64,000 nt of DNA from Lunularia cruciata (Eukaryota; Streptophyta; Marchantiopsida; Lunulariales; Lunulariaceae), in contig OX419756.1 of NCBI GenBank assembly GCA_948567375.1, positions 67,001 to 131,000 on the forward strand. Reading direction: 5' to 3'. Under the pieces are notes generated by a model. It had not been told where the DNA came from. It ran no database searches and saw nothing but the letters and a program-made list of their open reading frames with translations. The position numbers and the translations under genes are program-made. This document shows positions 23,369 through 34,218 of the stretch, in pieces; position 1 is the stretch's first letter, and every line of letters begins with the position of its first letter.

Positions 23369-23378
23369 ATTTTTATAG
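23369..23378 (-). promoter_or_regulatory. TATA box of type A LTR
   Basis: CTATAAAAAT on the element strand, about 27 nt before the ATG of the LTR-encoded protein. The same box at the same distance occurs in the LTRs at 28604, 46491 and 54919, so it is a family feature. Transcription would begin almost at the ATG. Confidence 0.75.
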
Positions 23379-23764
23379 AGTTGCGCTTTCTTTGTCTCTC
23401 TTCAATTTGAGCTTCTACCAAGAAATCACACCTCTTGCATGCGCTTGTCACTGTCAATCGTACTTCACGTGTATGGGCTGCTGGTTTTGAACAGTCCCTT
23501 CTTGAATTTCTCGTCCCAAAAAAAGGTTGTTACACTGTCTTTGCCTCAGGTTGAGCTCTCCCCGATACAAAGATTCCTTACTTCAGGTTGTATGCTGACA
23601 CGGCATTTCCGAGTACTTTGCCTTAGGACCCAAAGTCACTTTACTTTGGGTTTCATCTCGAAGACTCTTCTCTTTGCCTTCTTCGGCCATACAGGCGCAA
23701 TCCAACTTCTCTATACACTTCTTCTTCTCTATTTTGAGAAAAAACAACAAATGTGGGCACCACA

Positions 23765-25100
23765 TACCCCCTCCTTCAAATGTGAGCATCCCCGCAAACA
23801 TAGACCTCGGGTGTCTTAGAGACTTCCAAGTCTATGGTCCCATATCTCCAAACTCTCCACCCGTTTACTCGAGTGGCAAAAGGATTGCCCTCCAGGTCTA
23901 CAAGCTGCATGGACCCATTTTCATAAAGATGAAGAACTTGATAGGGACCCATCTATCTCAAATGCAACTTGCTTGGAAAAAATATTTGGCGATTGTCATA
24001 CAACAAAACCAAATCTTCTTCACGTATAGCCACAGGCTTGATATGCTTATTGTGCCTGACTTTCCTCTGTGCTTGTACTTCCTTCGTGGTTTGCATTGCA
24101 TCGTCTCTTTTCTCTTCTAACCACATTAGTTGATAGATCCGAAGATCTTGACTTTCTTCCTCCGACAGTCGTTCTTTGCAAAAAATCCAATATGTCGGTA
24201 CTTCAAATTGAACTGGCAGTATGGGATGCAAGCCATATGTCAAGAAGTATGGAGTTTGTTTAGTTGTAATCTTTTCTGTCGTTTGATATGCCCACAACAT
24301 GGCTGGTAATTTTGTATCCCAGTCATAGGCATAATTGATAGTCACCTTATTCAAAAAATTTCAAAGTAACCCATTCGCCTTTTCCGTTAAGCCATTTGGT
24401 TTTGGGTTATAAGGAGTCGTCTTCCGATGTTTAATCTGAAAGTACTTGGTTAATGCCTCCATTACAAAGTTCAAAAAGTGTGTTCCTTGGTCACTGACCA
24501 ACTCCAGAGGACACCCATATCGGGAGATGATGTTTCAAAAGAAAAATTCCACCACAATTTCAGCATCATCTCTACGAGTTGCTTCAGCTTTGACCATATT
24601 GGTAGCATAGTCAATGCAAACCAAAATGTATCGCTTTCTTGTGACTCAGGTCACTGGTTGAATGGGACCCACGAAATCAATCCCCCATTTCTCAAATGGG
24701 GCCAAAGGGAAAATTGGTCTCAAAGGCCATTGAGAAGTAGCCGTCGGCTTCCCCGTTCTTTGGCAAGCATCACAGCTTCAGATATGAGCATGCACGTCTT
24801 TGTACATTGTAGGCCACCAATACCCTGCCAAAAGTATTCTTCAGAGCATAGTGTCCTCTCCATGCTTCGGAGTGTAAAGATTCAATTACTCCTCCTACTT
24901 CGTATGACTCCAAGCATCGCCAAAGTATTTTGTCTTTGCCCATCTTGAATAAAATGATGTGTTTGAGCTGGTACGGCCCCAATTTCCTGAGAAAGACTGC
25001 CTTTTGCTTTGGGTCCATCCCATCAGGACAATGAAGAGTATGCAGATAATGATATTCTATTGCATACTCCGTACTTTGCATTGCTGATAATTGATACAAC
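23765..25100 (-). pseudogene. Integrase of LCO-3
   Basis: The C-terminal block 23953-24354 (W-A-Y-Q-T-T-E-K, P-I-L-P-V-Q-F-E-V-P-T-Y, G/E-D-L-V-L-L-Y-D) matches LCO-1. The core and the zinc region (24770-25099, G-G-H-Y-A and surrounding) follow upstream with frame changes. Near the zinc region about 20 bases present in LCO-1 are missing. The polypurine tract lies at 23765-23781. Confidence 0.87.
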
Positions 25101-25188
25101 TCTTTGTCAGGGAAGAGATCATCAATTTCCCACTCCTAATCTTGAGTTTTTAACCTGGACAGGAAGTCCGCATTCAAATGCAAATGTC

Positions 25189-28100
25189 TATGACAACCCG
25201 GCAAATATCACTTTTGCGGTAATCAAGTAAGTAAAGTTTGTTCCCATAGAGATACAAGTCAGAATTGGTCAAATACAAAGCAAATTATTAAATTCAGTTC
25301 TTCTTGAGTTCTTCTTTAGTCTCTCAGGTAGAATCCACACCCAAAAGAGAGTAACAAGCACTCATTTGTAGTCTTGTCACAAATTAACACTTCTTAATCA
25401 CAACTCCTTCAATTCTTTCCAAACAATCTTGATTGTGATGATTCAAGCTCTCCCAAAAATGGCACTTCACTGCAAAACGACTTTGCCTCAGAATTGTGTT
25501 CTACCTCTCCACTGAAGGCACAACTTCCTCCATCGAAATTGCTTCAAATCAACTGCGCACTGCACTCACAAATGCAAAATACTACCAACACTACAATTCC
25601 TCTAAGATTTGTCAAGGCATTGCTTTGATTGCACGTCACTCAGGATCAAACACACAAAATGAAGAACAAGGTTGCGGAATCCAACATCCAACAAGCACAC
25701 TGACTTGCACTTCAAATTTCTTCACATACTCACAAACACAATTGCAACATTGATACTCGGAATCAAGCTTAAGTGACAAGCACTACTTCATAGCACTTTG
25801 CTTTATCTATTCTCAGAATTATGAGCATTGAACAACATCTGACTGTGAATGCCACTCTTAAATAGTGAAGCAATCGACAATTATCTTCCTACTGCACCTC
25901 TTCCTAACAACTCTACAAACCTGCAGATCCGAAATGACAATGCACCTCTTCATATCTGCCTATTCAAATCTCAAATCGGTTTCTAATCCAATCCGATGTC
26001 TACTTCTTCCTCGGCTTTCAAACCCAAACCCAAAGTAATTTTACTTCCTACTACTCTGTCCTCGGGTTTCACATCTTCTACTTCTTCAACCAGATCCAAC
26101 AATTCTCTTTCTTGATCTGAAATTGCACTAGTGGGTAATCTATCCAACTCCCTATCTCCCGACCCACTCTTCTCTAAAGTCTCCATTGGTAACTCCGAAG
26201 ACATCTGTACTCCTACTTCATCTACTTTGGGTTTTGCTCTTATATCCTTCCGAAGTCTATCTATATCCAACTTCACTAAGTCTAATCTAATCGTGATATT
26301 ATCTTCTACCTCTAGTATTTTCCTATCTATACGACTTATTAATAGAGCATTCAAATCTGTCTCCTTTGCCTATCTCCTCCTCGTCTCTTGCACCAACAAC
26401 TTCAATTCGTGCAGCCTCGTCTCTTCAATCCGAATGCTGGCCTCTGTACTTAACATCGCGTTCATTCTGAGGACAATCTCCTTCAATGGCTCCAATCTTA
26501 TCTTCCTTTCATGCTCCCGATCTGCAAGCCAATCCTCTCTGTACATCACCAATCCCGCTTCAAATTTGGCTTTCACAGTTTCCTTCTCCTTCTCCTTCTG
26601 TACAATCTTCTCTTCTTGATTACAAAGTAACTCTCGCAATCTCTCTTCCTCCCTATATTGTACTGTCAACTCCCTTTGCCAGAGTTGCTTCTTCTCTTCT
26701 ATGCTCTCCATCACTCTATTGAGCTCTTGTTCCTTTGCTGCTACCCTTGCCATAGCATGGATAAGTTCTAATCTTGAATCAACAAACTATTGCTTCAAGA
26801 TTTCATACTCTGCTACTTGTCTTTCCCTCTCTATGTCACTCTTCTTAACAAGATTCTCTTGATACATCACTTCTCTCTTCAAGTCTTCAATTACTTGATT
26901 CTTCACTACTGCCTCTCCTTGTAGTACTTCCTTTTCCTCCTCACCTTGGGTTATAATCTTCTTCAACTCTGAGTTCTCTTCTTCTAATCTCGATAACACC
27001 TGCAAGACAGTCTTCACCTTTGGACAAGTCGACTAGATCTCCTTCTTCCTGTGCTCCAATTTCACCAACAATGGACACACGAATTCATACACGGGTGCCA
27101 AATTTGCTTGCAGGGTTACCCATTCGTGTGCCAAATTTGCTTGCAACTACTTCCTCCTGCGTAGCAATCTCCCTTCTTACTTCTTGTTCTCTTGATACTT
27201 GCCTTCATCTTTGTAGTCTTCGTATCGGAATCTACTCCTCACTTCCCGAGCTAGTGGTCGCTTCTTCCCTTGCCTTACTCGGACCTGCTTCACACTTTGC
27301 CTTGCGTCTTGAACAAACTCCCCTCTAGATCGCAAACTTCTTCTCCTCGGGCTCAGGTATCTCGTCCTCCAACTTCCCATTATCTTCTGGCTCGAGCTCC
27401 ACCCAAACTTCTTCTTCTTCTTTCATAGCAGCTACGAGTACCGATGTCATTTCTCCACCTTCATCGCTGTCGCTACTCGTATCTCCACTTTGCTGTGTTA
27501 GCTTTGGTTCTTCCTCACATTTTGAGTCTTCGGACTTGCACTTGGCTTTGCCTTCCAAGTCTTTGTCTCCTGACGCGATCACCACCATGCCTCTCCTTGG
27601 GTTTCCTCTCCTGGTCTTCCGAGGTCTTGTCTTGTCTTCGGCTTCTCCTTGCCAACTCTGCTTCTTCAACTTCAGAGTACTTACTTCTATCTCTATGCTC
27701 TTCCCCATGTTTGCGTAGTACTCATCGGTGCTCTGGATTTGAAGAATGTATTGTTGCTCTTCCACATCGACTTCTCTTCGCAAATCGGGATGGAAGTGAG
27801 ACGCTATTTGATTTCACTCCGCCAAGTTGAGTAGATTCAACCTGAGGTAAAAATGTGCTGCAAATGGCATGACGTAGTGTGGAGGTGACTTATCCCGCAA
27901 ATTCCACACCATTTGTCTTGTCCTTCCATGGAAGCACCTCGCCCAATTAATTGGTTCTCCTGCAAATAGCTTATGGAAGAACACCGCTTGGTGTTTCATC
28001 ACATAAGTCGTTCTCTCCGGCTTTAGGATTGCCATGAGAGCCCTCACAATCCCTCTTTTCATTGGATCCTTGTAACTCTCAACCTTATACCCATTCTTTG

Positions 28101-28994
28101 TTCTCTTCAAAGAGAAAGCATCTCTCACTTCCTGAGTTTCTTCTGCTACTTCTCCCTTACCCAAGAAGGTGGCACCTTGCTCCGTGCCTGCTTCTCTCCC
28201 GAGCACTAATCTCCAATCTGACTCTGTCCAGCAAGCCGGATTTCCTCTCTTCCCCTCTTCCTCGGGGCCATTGAGACACTTACTCTTGATAATCTCAATC
28301 ATGAACCTTGGAAAATTGACATTCCAGTTCCATGCCAAGAACGTTATCCAAAGTCGGCTCAAGACTTTGATTCTTGCAATTACGTCTAGTCTCCAAATCG
28401 CATGATTTCTCATTGCAAATTCGGAATTCTTTTTTCCTCCTCCCATCTCTCCTCCTTTCTCAATGTCTCTTGGTTTCACTCTCTTGACTTCTCCTCTACA
28501 CACTAGCGCATCTTCAACTCTATTTCCCTTCCCATGATCACCTACAGGACTACTTCTCAACGGCAAAGGAAAATTGCTTGACATTGCTTTGTCATGAGCC
28601 CGATTTTTATAGAGTTACACTTTCTTTGTCTCTTTTCAATTCAAGTTTCTACCGAGAAATCACACCTCTTGCATGCACCTATCACTGTCAATCATACTTC
28701 ACGCGTATGGGCCGCTGGTTTTGAACGGTCCCTTCTTGAATTTCTCGCCCCAACGAAAGGTTGTTAGACTATCTTTGCCTCCGGTTGAGCTCCCCCGATA
28801 CGAAGACTCCTTACTTCGGGTTGTATGCAGATAGGGCATTTCCAAGTGCTTTGCCTTAGGACCCAAATTCACTTCACTTTGGGTTTCCCCAAAGACTCTT
28901 CTCTTTGCCTTCTTCGGCCATACAGGCGCAATCCGACTTCTCTATACACTTCTTCTTCTTTATTTTGAAAAAAACAAAAAATCTGGGCACCACA
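25189..28994 (-). repeat. Type A solo LTR in LCO-3 RNase H
   Basis: 3806 bp with complete ends (TATGACAAC on the left, GGGCACCACA on the right). The flanks ATGTC (25184-25188) and AGCTC (28995-28999) are the two copies of the target site. The uninterrupted sequence in LCO-1 at about 6380 reads AGCTC, so the left copy has two substitutions. No internal region is attached, so this is a solo LTR left by LTR-LTR recombination. Confidence 0.9.
25983..28584 (-). pseudogene. LTR-encoded coiled-coil protein, type A (solo LTR copy)
   Basis: About 867 codons from ATG at 28584 to TAG at 25983. The first 256 codons (27814-28584) are uninterrupted and give the best view of the N-terminal region: a basic start (M-S-S-N-F-P-L-P-L-R-S), then M-R-N-H-A-I-W-R-L-D-V-I, F-L-A-W-N-W-N-V-N-F, G-Y-K-V-E-S-Y-K-D-P, Y-V-M-K-H-Q-A-V-F-F-H-K, and F-A-A-H-F-Y-L-R-L-N-L-L. 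The acidic part lies at 27325-27783, the coiled coil at 26370-27017 and the tail at 25983-26354. A TATA box is at 28604-28612. Breaks: at least three frame changes. A short direct repeat (GTGCCAAATTTGCTTGCA twice near 27097-27150) interrupts the coiled coil. Confidence 0.82.
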
Positions 28995-29400
28995 AGCTCC
29001 CTTCCTTACTTGTACAGTATATGTGAATGCTTGTAACAACAAGATCCATCTTGCAATTCACCCGGACAAATCTGCCTTCTTGACCAAATGTTGCAATGCG
29101 TAATGGTCAACATAGAAGACAAACTTGTATCTCAACAAGTAGTGGCAAAATTTCTTGCAGGCATACACCCTTCCGAGTGCTTCTCTTTCAATCATCGAAT
29201 AGTTCTTTTTAGAAACTAAAAGTTGTCGGCTAGCATAATACACCGGGTAGTCTTTCTTCTTTTTGTCCTTCTGACTTAAGACAACACCAATGGCCATGGA
29301 CGAAGTGTCCACATATACATGAAAAGGGACGTCCCAATTTGGGGCCCTCATAACTGATGCTTCAACCAGCTTCTTCTTCAACACCTAGAAAGCTTCTTCT
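28995..29400 (-). pseudogene. RNase H of LCO-3
   Basis: The 108-codon frame 29058-29384 shows V-Y-V-D-T-S-S-M-A, V-L-S-Q-K-D, M-I-E-R-E-A-L-G-R-V-Y-A and F-Y-V-D-H-Y-A-L-Q-H-L-V. The last part of the domain and the linker to integrase continue on the far side of the solo LTR at about 25100-25188. Confidence 0.88.
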
Positions 29401-30274
29401 TGATTTGCTTCCTACAAATAGTCTTCGGATTTTTTCAGAAGCTTTGTAAGGGGTGCAGCAAGCACCGCATAATTTGACACAAAGCGTCTATAGTATCCGA
29501 CATGTCCCAAACAGGCTCTCAGCTCCCGGATGTTCTTTGGGGATTCCAAAGCTGCAATTACTTTAACCTTCTTGACATCGACTTCAATACCTCGGCTTGA
29601 CACCCGATGCTCTAGAAGAATTCCTTCCTTCATTGCAAAGAAGCATTTCTCCAGGTGTAATGACAAGCCAGCAAAATGACACCTTTCAAAAGTTTGGCAA
29701 AGGTAATCTAAATGTACATCTCTTTGCCCAAACACACAAAAATCATCAATGAAGACTTCCAAAAATTTTCATAGGAAATCTTTGAAGATTGAATTCATCA
29801 TCCGTTGGAGAGTGGCGGGAGCATTACACAACCCAAAGGGCATTTGATTGTAAGTGAAAGTGCCCCAATCGGTTTTGAATGTGGTTTTATCCTTGTCCTC
29901 TTCTCGAATGGATACTTGATTGTACCTTGAAAATCCATTGAGAAAGCTATAACAAGGATGACCAGCTACTTGATCTAAAATTGTACCAGTAAAAGGGAAG
30001 GGATGATGATCCTTCCTTGTGACTATGTTCAACTTACGGAAGTCTTGCACACTTGGATCTTCCCTATTTTCTTCTTCGGGACAATGACAATGGGGGAAAC
30101 CCATTCACTGCTTAAGACAAGGAAGATGATTCCGGCCCCTAAGTACTTGTCAATTTCATCTTTCACCAAAAGCGAGTACTTCGGGTTCAAGCAGTATTGT
30201 CTCTGCCGAACCGGAACCGCACCTTCAACTAGATCAATCCGGTGTTCTCCAAATTCTTGTGGAATACTTGGCAT
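29401..30274 (-). pseudogene. Reverse transcriptase of LCO-3
   Basis: 29412-29762 holds V-F-I-D-D-F-C-V-F-G and L-E-K-C-F-F and ends in R-R-F-V-S-N-Y. 29769-30104 holds F-R-K-L-N, F-L-N-G-F-S-R-Y-N-Q and M-P-F-G-L-C-N-A-P-A-T. 30029-30274 holds the N-terminal L-N-P-K-Y-S-L-L-V-K-D-E-I-D-K-Y-L and W-V-S-P-I-V-I-V-P-K-K. The overlap of the last two frames marks a one-base loss near 30050. The catalytic residues are intact. Confidence 0.9.
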
Positions 30275-30286
30275 TTTATCAATAGA

Positions 30287-31050
30287 CTAGGCAAATACAT
30301 CTTGGAATTCTATGAACAGGGCAGTGTATCCTACCGACTCCTCCAAAGTGACTGTCTTCAAAAATTTTAAAATTTTTCCTTCGGTCAATACAACATCTTG
30401 ACAGTCATTGGGGTTGATGACTCCTTCAACGTGGCTTACTTGGCTTAACCTGAGGCGAGCTGCCATCAAACCCCCTTCCTCCAAGTCAGGTTCACCCGAG
30501 GTGAGGTCATATGGATCTTTGTCTTCGACATCCACCTCATAGCATTCCAAATAGTTCACTTGGACTTCATCTTTGGATTTGTCTGAGGACGAAGACGATA
30601 AGTCTTTGGATTTGTCCTCCTCTTCCGACGAACTTGTTTCCCCGAGGTGGGGAACTTTTGTCCAACTCACAGTCACCAGCTTCTAATCTTCGGACAAAAT
30701 GTCCTTGAATTTTAACTTTTGCTAATGCCAATCCACCACAACTTGGGCATTGTACAACCAGGGTCTTCCGATCAACAAAGGGTAACCAGTCTTTGTCACT
30801 GGTCGCAACACAATGTAGTTCAACTTGAAGGGCACCCCTCCAATGATCGTGGTTATGTTTGACAGCATGCCCAAAGGCCGTCTCTTGGTTTGGTCTAAAA
30901 ACTTCAAAACTCAAGGTGTTGGCTCAAACGTATGGTACCCAAGTTGATTTGCAATATCTTTGGTCATGACATTCACACCGGACACCAAATCAATGGGTAT
31001 CAATGTGATCATGCGCCCTGCAATCTCCGCATCCACCTTGTGAGATCCCA
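30287..31050 (-). pseudogene. Retropepsin and acidic linker of LCO-3
   Basis: The linker to RT (30287-30676) is rich in Ser, Glu and Asp. The protease lies at 30722-31050, with Y-P-L-L-I-G-R-P-W-L-Y-N-A-Q and, upstream, I-P-I-D-L-V-S-G-V-N-V-M-T. In the active-site loop the Gly after Asp is not conserved (D-L-V), so the enzyme would be inactive. Confidence 0.87.
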
Positions 31051-32119
31051 AATCTTCTTGTTCAATACGATAGATAGCGGGCAGGTCCTTCTTTGACATT
31101 GACCTCGCCTTCTTGAGTGCCGAATTCAACTGCTTCTTGTACAGCTTGTTATCTTCCCACAATTGCTTAAATGTAACGTTGGCATTTGTGGCTGCCAAAT
31201 CTGCTACAATATTGTATTGGGGTACTCCTCCCAATTTGACTGTCTTTGCCTTTGGCTTTGGGTTTGAAGTCTCTCCATGTTCCATCTTGACTTCGGGACG
31301 CTTCAAAATGGTGACGGGATTGCTAGTGGCCTTAACCCGGGGTTCCTTGGGTTGGCCCACCTCGGCTTGGATCAGACCCTTTACTTTGGATCGGATGTCC
31401 GCTGGAAAAATTGGAGACTTTGTCTTTGTCTCCTCCTCCAAACTCATTTCCCGAGTTTTGAGTAGTGCCTCCTTAAGTTCTTTTTGCAAGGCTTTAGCTT
31501 TGGCTTTTGAGAGGATCTTTACCTCCTTGGCAGAAAGAATTGCCTTTGGGTGCAGTGTCTTTGCCTTTCTAGAAGACGACGAGGTCGTACTCAGTTCTTT
31601 GGGATCACACTTCTTCTTAATAGTGCGTGTCTCAACCTTCAAAATTTCAAGCTCCGACCATTCCCCTTCCGAGGCCGGACTCCCTTCCTGAGGTCCCTCC
31701 TCCTCAAGCGTGATACAATTTACATTTGTATCCCCCTTTGCTTGAATTGCTGCACGCTCAGCGGGGGTCTGTACATATTTTACAGGCGGCTTTGGGTTCG
31801 GTGGGTGAGGACATTGGTTGCCCGTATGCCCCGATCCTTTACAATTTCCGCATAGGGGAACATACCCAATTTGCCTTCTTGGCTCCGGACAATTTGGAGA
31901 CCAATGTCCCATCGAGCCACAATTGTAACAAGCTCCGGGTGCAACATTCTGAGGATGATTCTGGTTGCTCATTGGTGGTCTTTGGGGAGGAGCATTGGGA
32001 TTATACTCCCTTGGTCCAAACCTTGGACCTTGGTACAATGTGCTAGCCTGAGGCTGTACCTTGCATTTGGTACACAACCTCTTTGTCCTTGTCTTGGCTC
32101 CATCCTGGAACCCAATCAA
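30911..32119 (-). pseudogene. Knuckles and pre-protease region of LCO-3
   Basis: A 402-codon open frame, the longest in LCO-3. Two intact CCHC knuckles near residues 50-95 (C-Y-N-C-G-S-M-G-H-x4-C, C-G-N-C-K-G-S-G-H-x4-C) are followed by a Lys/Glu-rich linker containing F-K-Q-L-W-E-D-N-K-L-Y-K. The frame runs into the start of the protease. The third knuckle (C-T-A-C-G-K-S-G-H-A) lies in the neighbouring frame at 32043-32333. Confidence 0.9.
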
Positions 32120-33664
32120 TTTGCTGCACTAGGAATGCATTACGAGTATTGCATTCCTTGTTTGCGTGGCCTGACTTGCCACATGCGGTGCACCATACAT
32201 TTGATCTGCCAAATGTTGGGGCCTTCCTTTTATCTTTGGTCCCAATCATCTGGATCTTGAAATCCGAAAACTCATTGATGAGGGCATCCAGCTTGGTATC
32301 CGCCTTATTTACACTCTTTGCTAGAGGAGTCACTGGTTTCTTACCCCCACGTCTTCTTACTCATCTTGGCTTTGATTCTTCTTTGGATTCCAAAGAAGAA
32401 CTCAAAGACGTGGAGGATTCTTCCGAAGAAGGGGATGTGTTGTGTGAAGCTCTCCTTCTGGGCTTCTTGCCTTTCTTCTCCCGATTTCTCCAGTTGCCAG
32501 CAGAGTGAGAGTGGGCCGCTTCATAACGAGCAACATGTTTGAGTACTTTGTCAAGGGAAGTTACATTCCTCTCCCTTGCAAAGATTCAGATCTCTGATGA
32601 AAGTCCACCGAGGAACCAGGTAATAGCTTGGGCATCGGAGTAACCCACCACCCCCGATTGCTTGGGAACTCGGTTCAAGAGTACCATGAACTGCTCAGAG
32701 TAGTCCCTCAACTTCTCCTTCTTGCCTTGCTCTAAATCATTGAGTGCCACAAAGACACTCGTGTCATAGTCAACCTCCCGGAATCGTTCCAAGAAGTTGT
32801 TTCTCAAGTCTGCCCTGTCTACCGGTACAAACCCCTTCTAGGTCACATGGGTGTACCAACTCCGAGCTTTCTTTTGGAGCAAACTTGGGAAAATTCTCAG
32901 TCGATCCGCCGAGTCATGCTCCTTGTTAGCAAAGGAGATGACTTTGAATTCTTTGATGAATTCATCAAGGTCTTTGTCTTGTTCCGTCCCCTTATATTTT
33001 TTATAGGCATGTCGGGTGACGGGCAACAAAGTCATCATTTGATGCACTGGGATTGTCTGAGGTAGTGTTGAATTTGACAGAATTAAGGGATTGGCTGGAG
33101 TTGACGCCGTATTGTCAGCCCAAGGATTCCAATTTGTCAAATTTAGGGTTTAGGGTTTAGGATTCCAATTCAAGGTGGGGTCGTCTTCAACAATTTCTGA
33201 TATGAGGGTGTCGACTTCAACCCGGGTAGAAGGTTTAGGATCAACACCTCCGATGTGTTCTTCAAAATTCCTTCGGGACAACCGAGGAATCGTTTGAGAA
33301 GATGTTGACTCTTCTTCCGTAAGTGTTTGTGCTGTCTTTTCTTGAACAAAGTTCTTTAAGGACACGAATTCCTTTACAGCTCTAGGGGAAGTCGGTGTAC
33401 TTGGCCACATGCATATGTTTGGCCACTTGAGTCTTTCTTCTTCTTGGACTAAGAGGGAGATGCAAAGTAGCCTTGCCAACCGCCTTCGCATTTCTTATGG
33501 TCAAGCTCTCGTAGGGCTTCTTGCACTTCATGAAGGAGTTGAAAGTCCAACTCCTCTCGTTTGGTTTCATCAATAGTGGAGGGGACGTTCAAATGTTTGT
33601 CTTCTTCAAGCTGCAATGCTCGTCTTTGAGCTCTCTCTTCTCGTTGTTCTCTCGATGCAAACAT
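32043..33664 (-). pseudogene. Gag of LCO-3
   Basis: Start at ATG 33664 (M-F-A-S-R-E-Q-R-E-E-R-A-Q-R-R), which has a counterpart in LCO-2 (34854) and LCO-1 (10988). A charged N-terminal part with L-L-H-E-V-Q-E-A-L-R-E-L comes first. The capsid-like core follows (32586-33140; K-Y-K-G-T-E-Q-D-K-D, L-R-D-Y-S-E-Q-F-M, A-I-T-W-F-L-G-G-L-S). A Ser/Arg/Lys stretch and a knuckle end it. Frameshifts and a telomere-like insertion at 33143-33160 break it. Confidence 0.87.
33143..33160 (+). repeat. Short TTTAGGG tract in LCO-3 gag
   Basis: Two full plant telomere units plus a partial unit (AATTTAGGGTTTAGGGTTTAG). LCO-1 gag lacks them. The tract is followed by a repeat of the neighbouring ATTCCAATTC, which suggests repair of a break. 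Confidence 0.85.
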
Positions 33665-33724
33665 TCATATTGTGTTGATACCCTGTTTCGAATTTGGCTT
33701 CATATTCTTCCACTTCCAAGATTT

Positions 33725-33745
33725 GTATCCCCGGCAGCGGCGCCA
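33725..33745 (-). other. Primer-binding site of LCO-3
   Basis: TGGCGCCGCTGCCGGGGATA on the element strand, seven bases after the LTR end. It fits the 3' end of plant tRNA-Asp (GTC), whose known complement is TGGCGCCGTTGCCGGGGATC. This primer is also used by several Athila-type elements. It is the best preserved PBS in the window. Confidence 0.9.
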
Positions 33746-33752
33746 AAAATCA

Positions 33753-34115
33753 TGTGACAACCCGGCAAATATCACTTTTGCGGTAATTGGGTAAGTAAAG
33801 TTTGTTCCCATAGAGATACGAGTCAGGGCCGCTAGTTTTGAAAGGTCCCTTTTTGAATTTCTTGCCCCGATGAAAGGTTGTTGGACTGTCTTCGCCTTGG
33901 GTTGAGCTCCCCCCAATACAAAGATTCCTTACTTTGGGTTGTATGCTGACAGGGCATTTCTGAGTACTTTGCCTTATGACCCAAAGTCACTTTACTTTGG
34001 GTTTCATCCCAAAGTCTCTTTCTTTCACCTTCTTCGGCCATACAGGCACAATCCGACCTCTCTATACACTTCTTCTTCTCTATTTTGAAAAAAAACAACA
34101 AATGTGTGCACCACA
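33753..34115 (-). repeat. Deleted type A LTR (5' LTR of LCO-3)
   Basis: Only 363 bp remain: about 80 bp of the 3' end joined near 33830 to about 285 bp of the 5' end. Both termini are intact and the outer TSD TGGCA is present. The promoter, TATA box and whole LTR-encoded ORF are deleted. The other LTR of the element is full length, so the deletion came after insertion. Confidence 0.9.
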
Positions 34116-34218
34116 TGGCACTTTAGAGTCTATGTATGACTTATGTGTGAGTTGTGCTTCTATTGTGTATGATGTTGACAGCAATGTATGTTGTGTAGCG
34201 ATGTATATATGCACGACA

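Larger units (their letters stand above)
20003..23764 (-). repeat. Type A LTR (3' LTR of LCO-3)
   Basis: 3762 bp. In element orientation it starts TGTGGTGCCCACATTTG and ends GTTGTCACA. About 385 bp of promoter-like sequence leads to a TATA box (23369-23378). The coding region of about 850 codons follows, then about 800 bp of 3' non-coding sequence shared with all LTR types. The polypurine tract is directly on the right (23765-23781). Confidence 0.92.
20003..34115 (-). mobile_element. LCO-3, Ty3/gypsy element with type A LTRs
   Basis: The 3' LTR is 20003-23764 and the 5' LTR is a deleted copy at 33753-34115. A perfect target-site duplication TGGCA lies at 19998-20002 and 34116-34120. The internal region has PBS, gag, knuckles, protease, RT, RNase H, integrase and polypurine tract. 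It is interrupted in RNase H by a solo LTR (25189-28994). It is the only element here linking a type A LTR, with its LTR-encoded protein, to a gag-pol of the LCO type. Confidence 0.93.
19550..34218. mobile_element. Solo LTR Z (about 550 bp), split by LCO-3
   Basis: The two halves are 19550-20002 and 34121-34218. The joined unit starts TGTCATGC and ends GCACGACA, a 7-of-8 terminal inverted repeat with TG...CA ends. It is flanked by ATAG (19546-19549 and 34219-34222) and interrupts LCO-2 gag, which is continuous in the related elements. It carries no coding frame, which fits a solo LTR of an unrelated family. LCO-3 later inserted into it. Orientation is unknown. Confidence 0.75.

Noticed and set aside
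20003-23764. Host gene captured between two transposons (coiled-coil protein as a plant gene)
   Set aside because: The coding region recurs in every long LTR between exact LTR ends and TSDs, so it belongs to the LTR and is not a single-locus gene. Older capture from a host gene remains possible.
27097-27150. Direct repeats that could suggest a CRISPR-like or satellite array
   Set aside because: Only two copies of an 18-base unit. It is a local duplication within one LTR.
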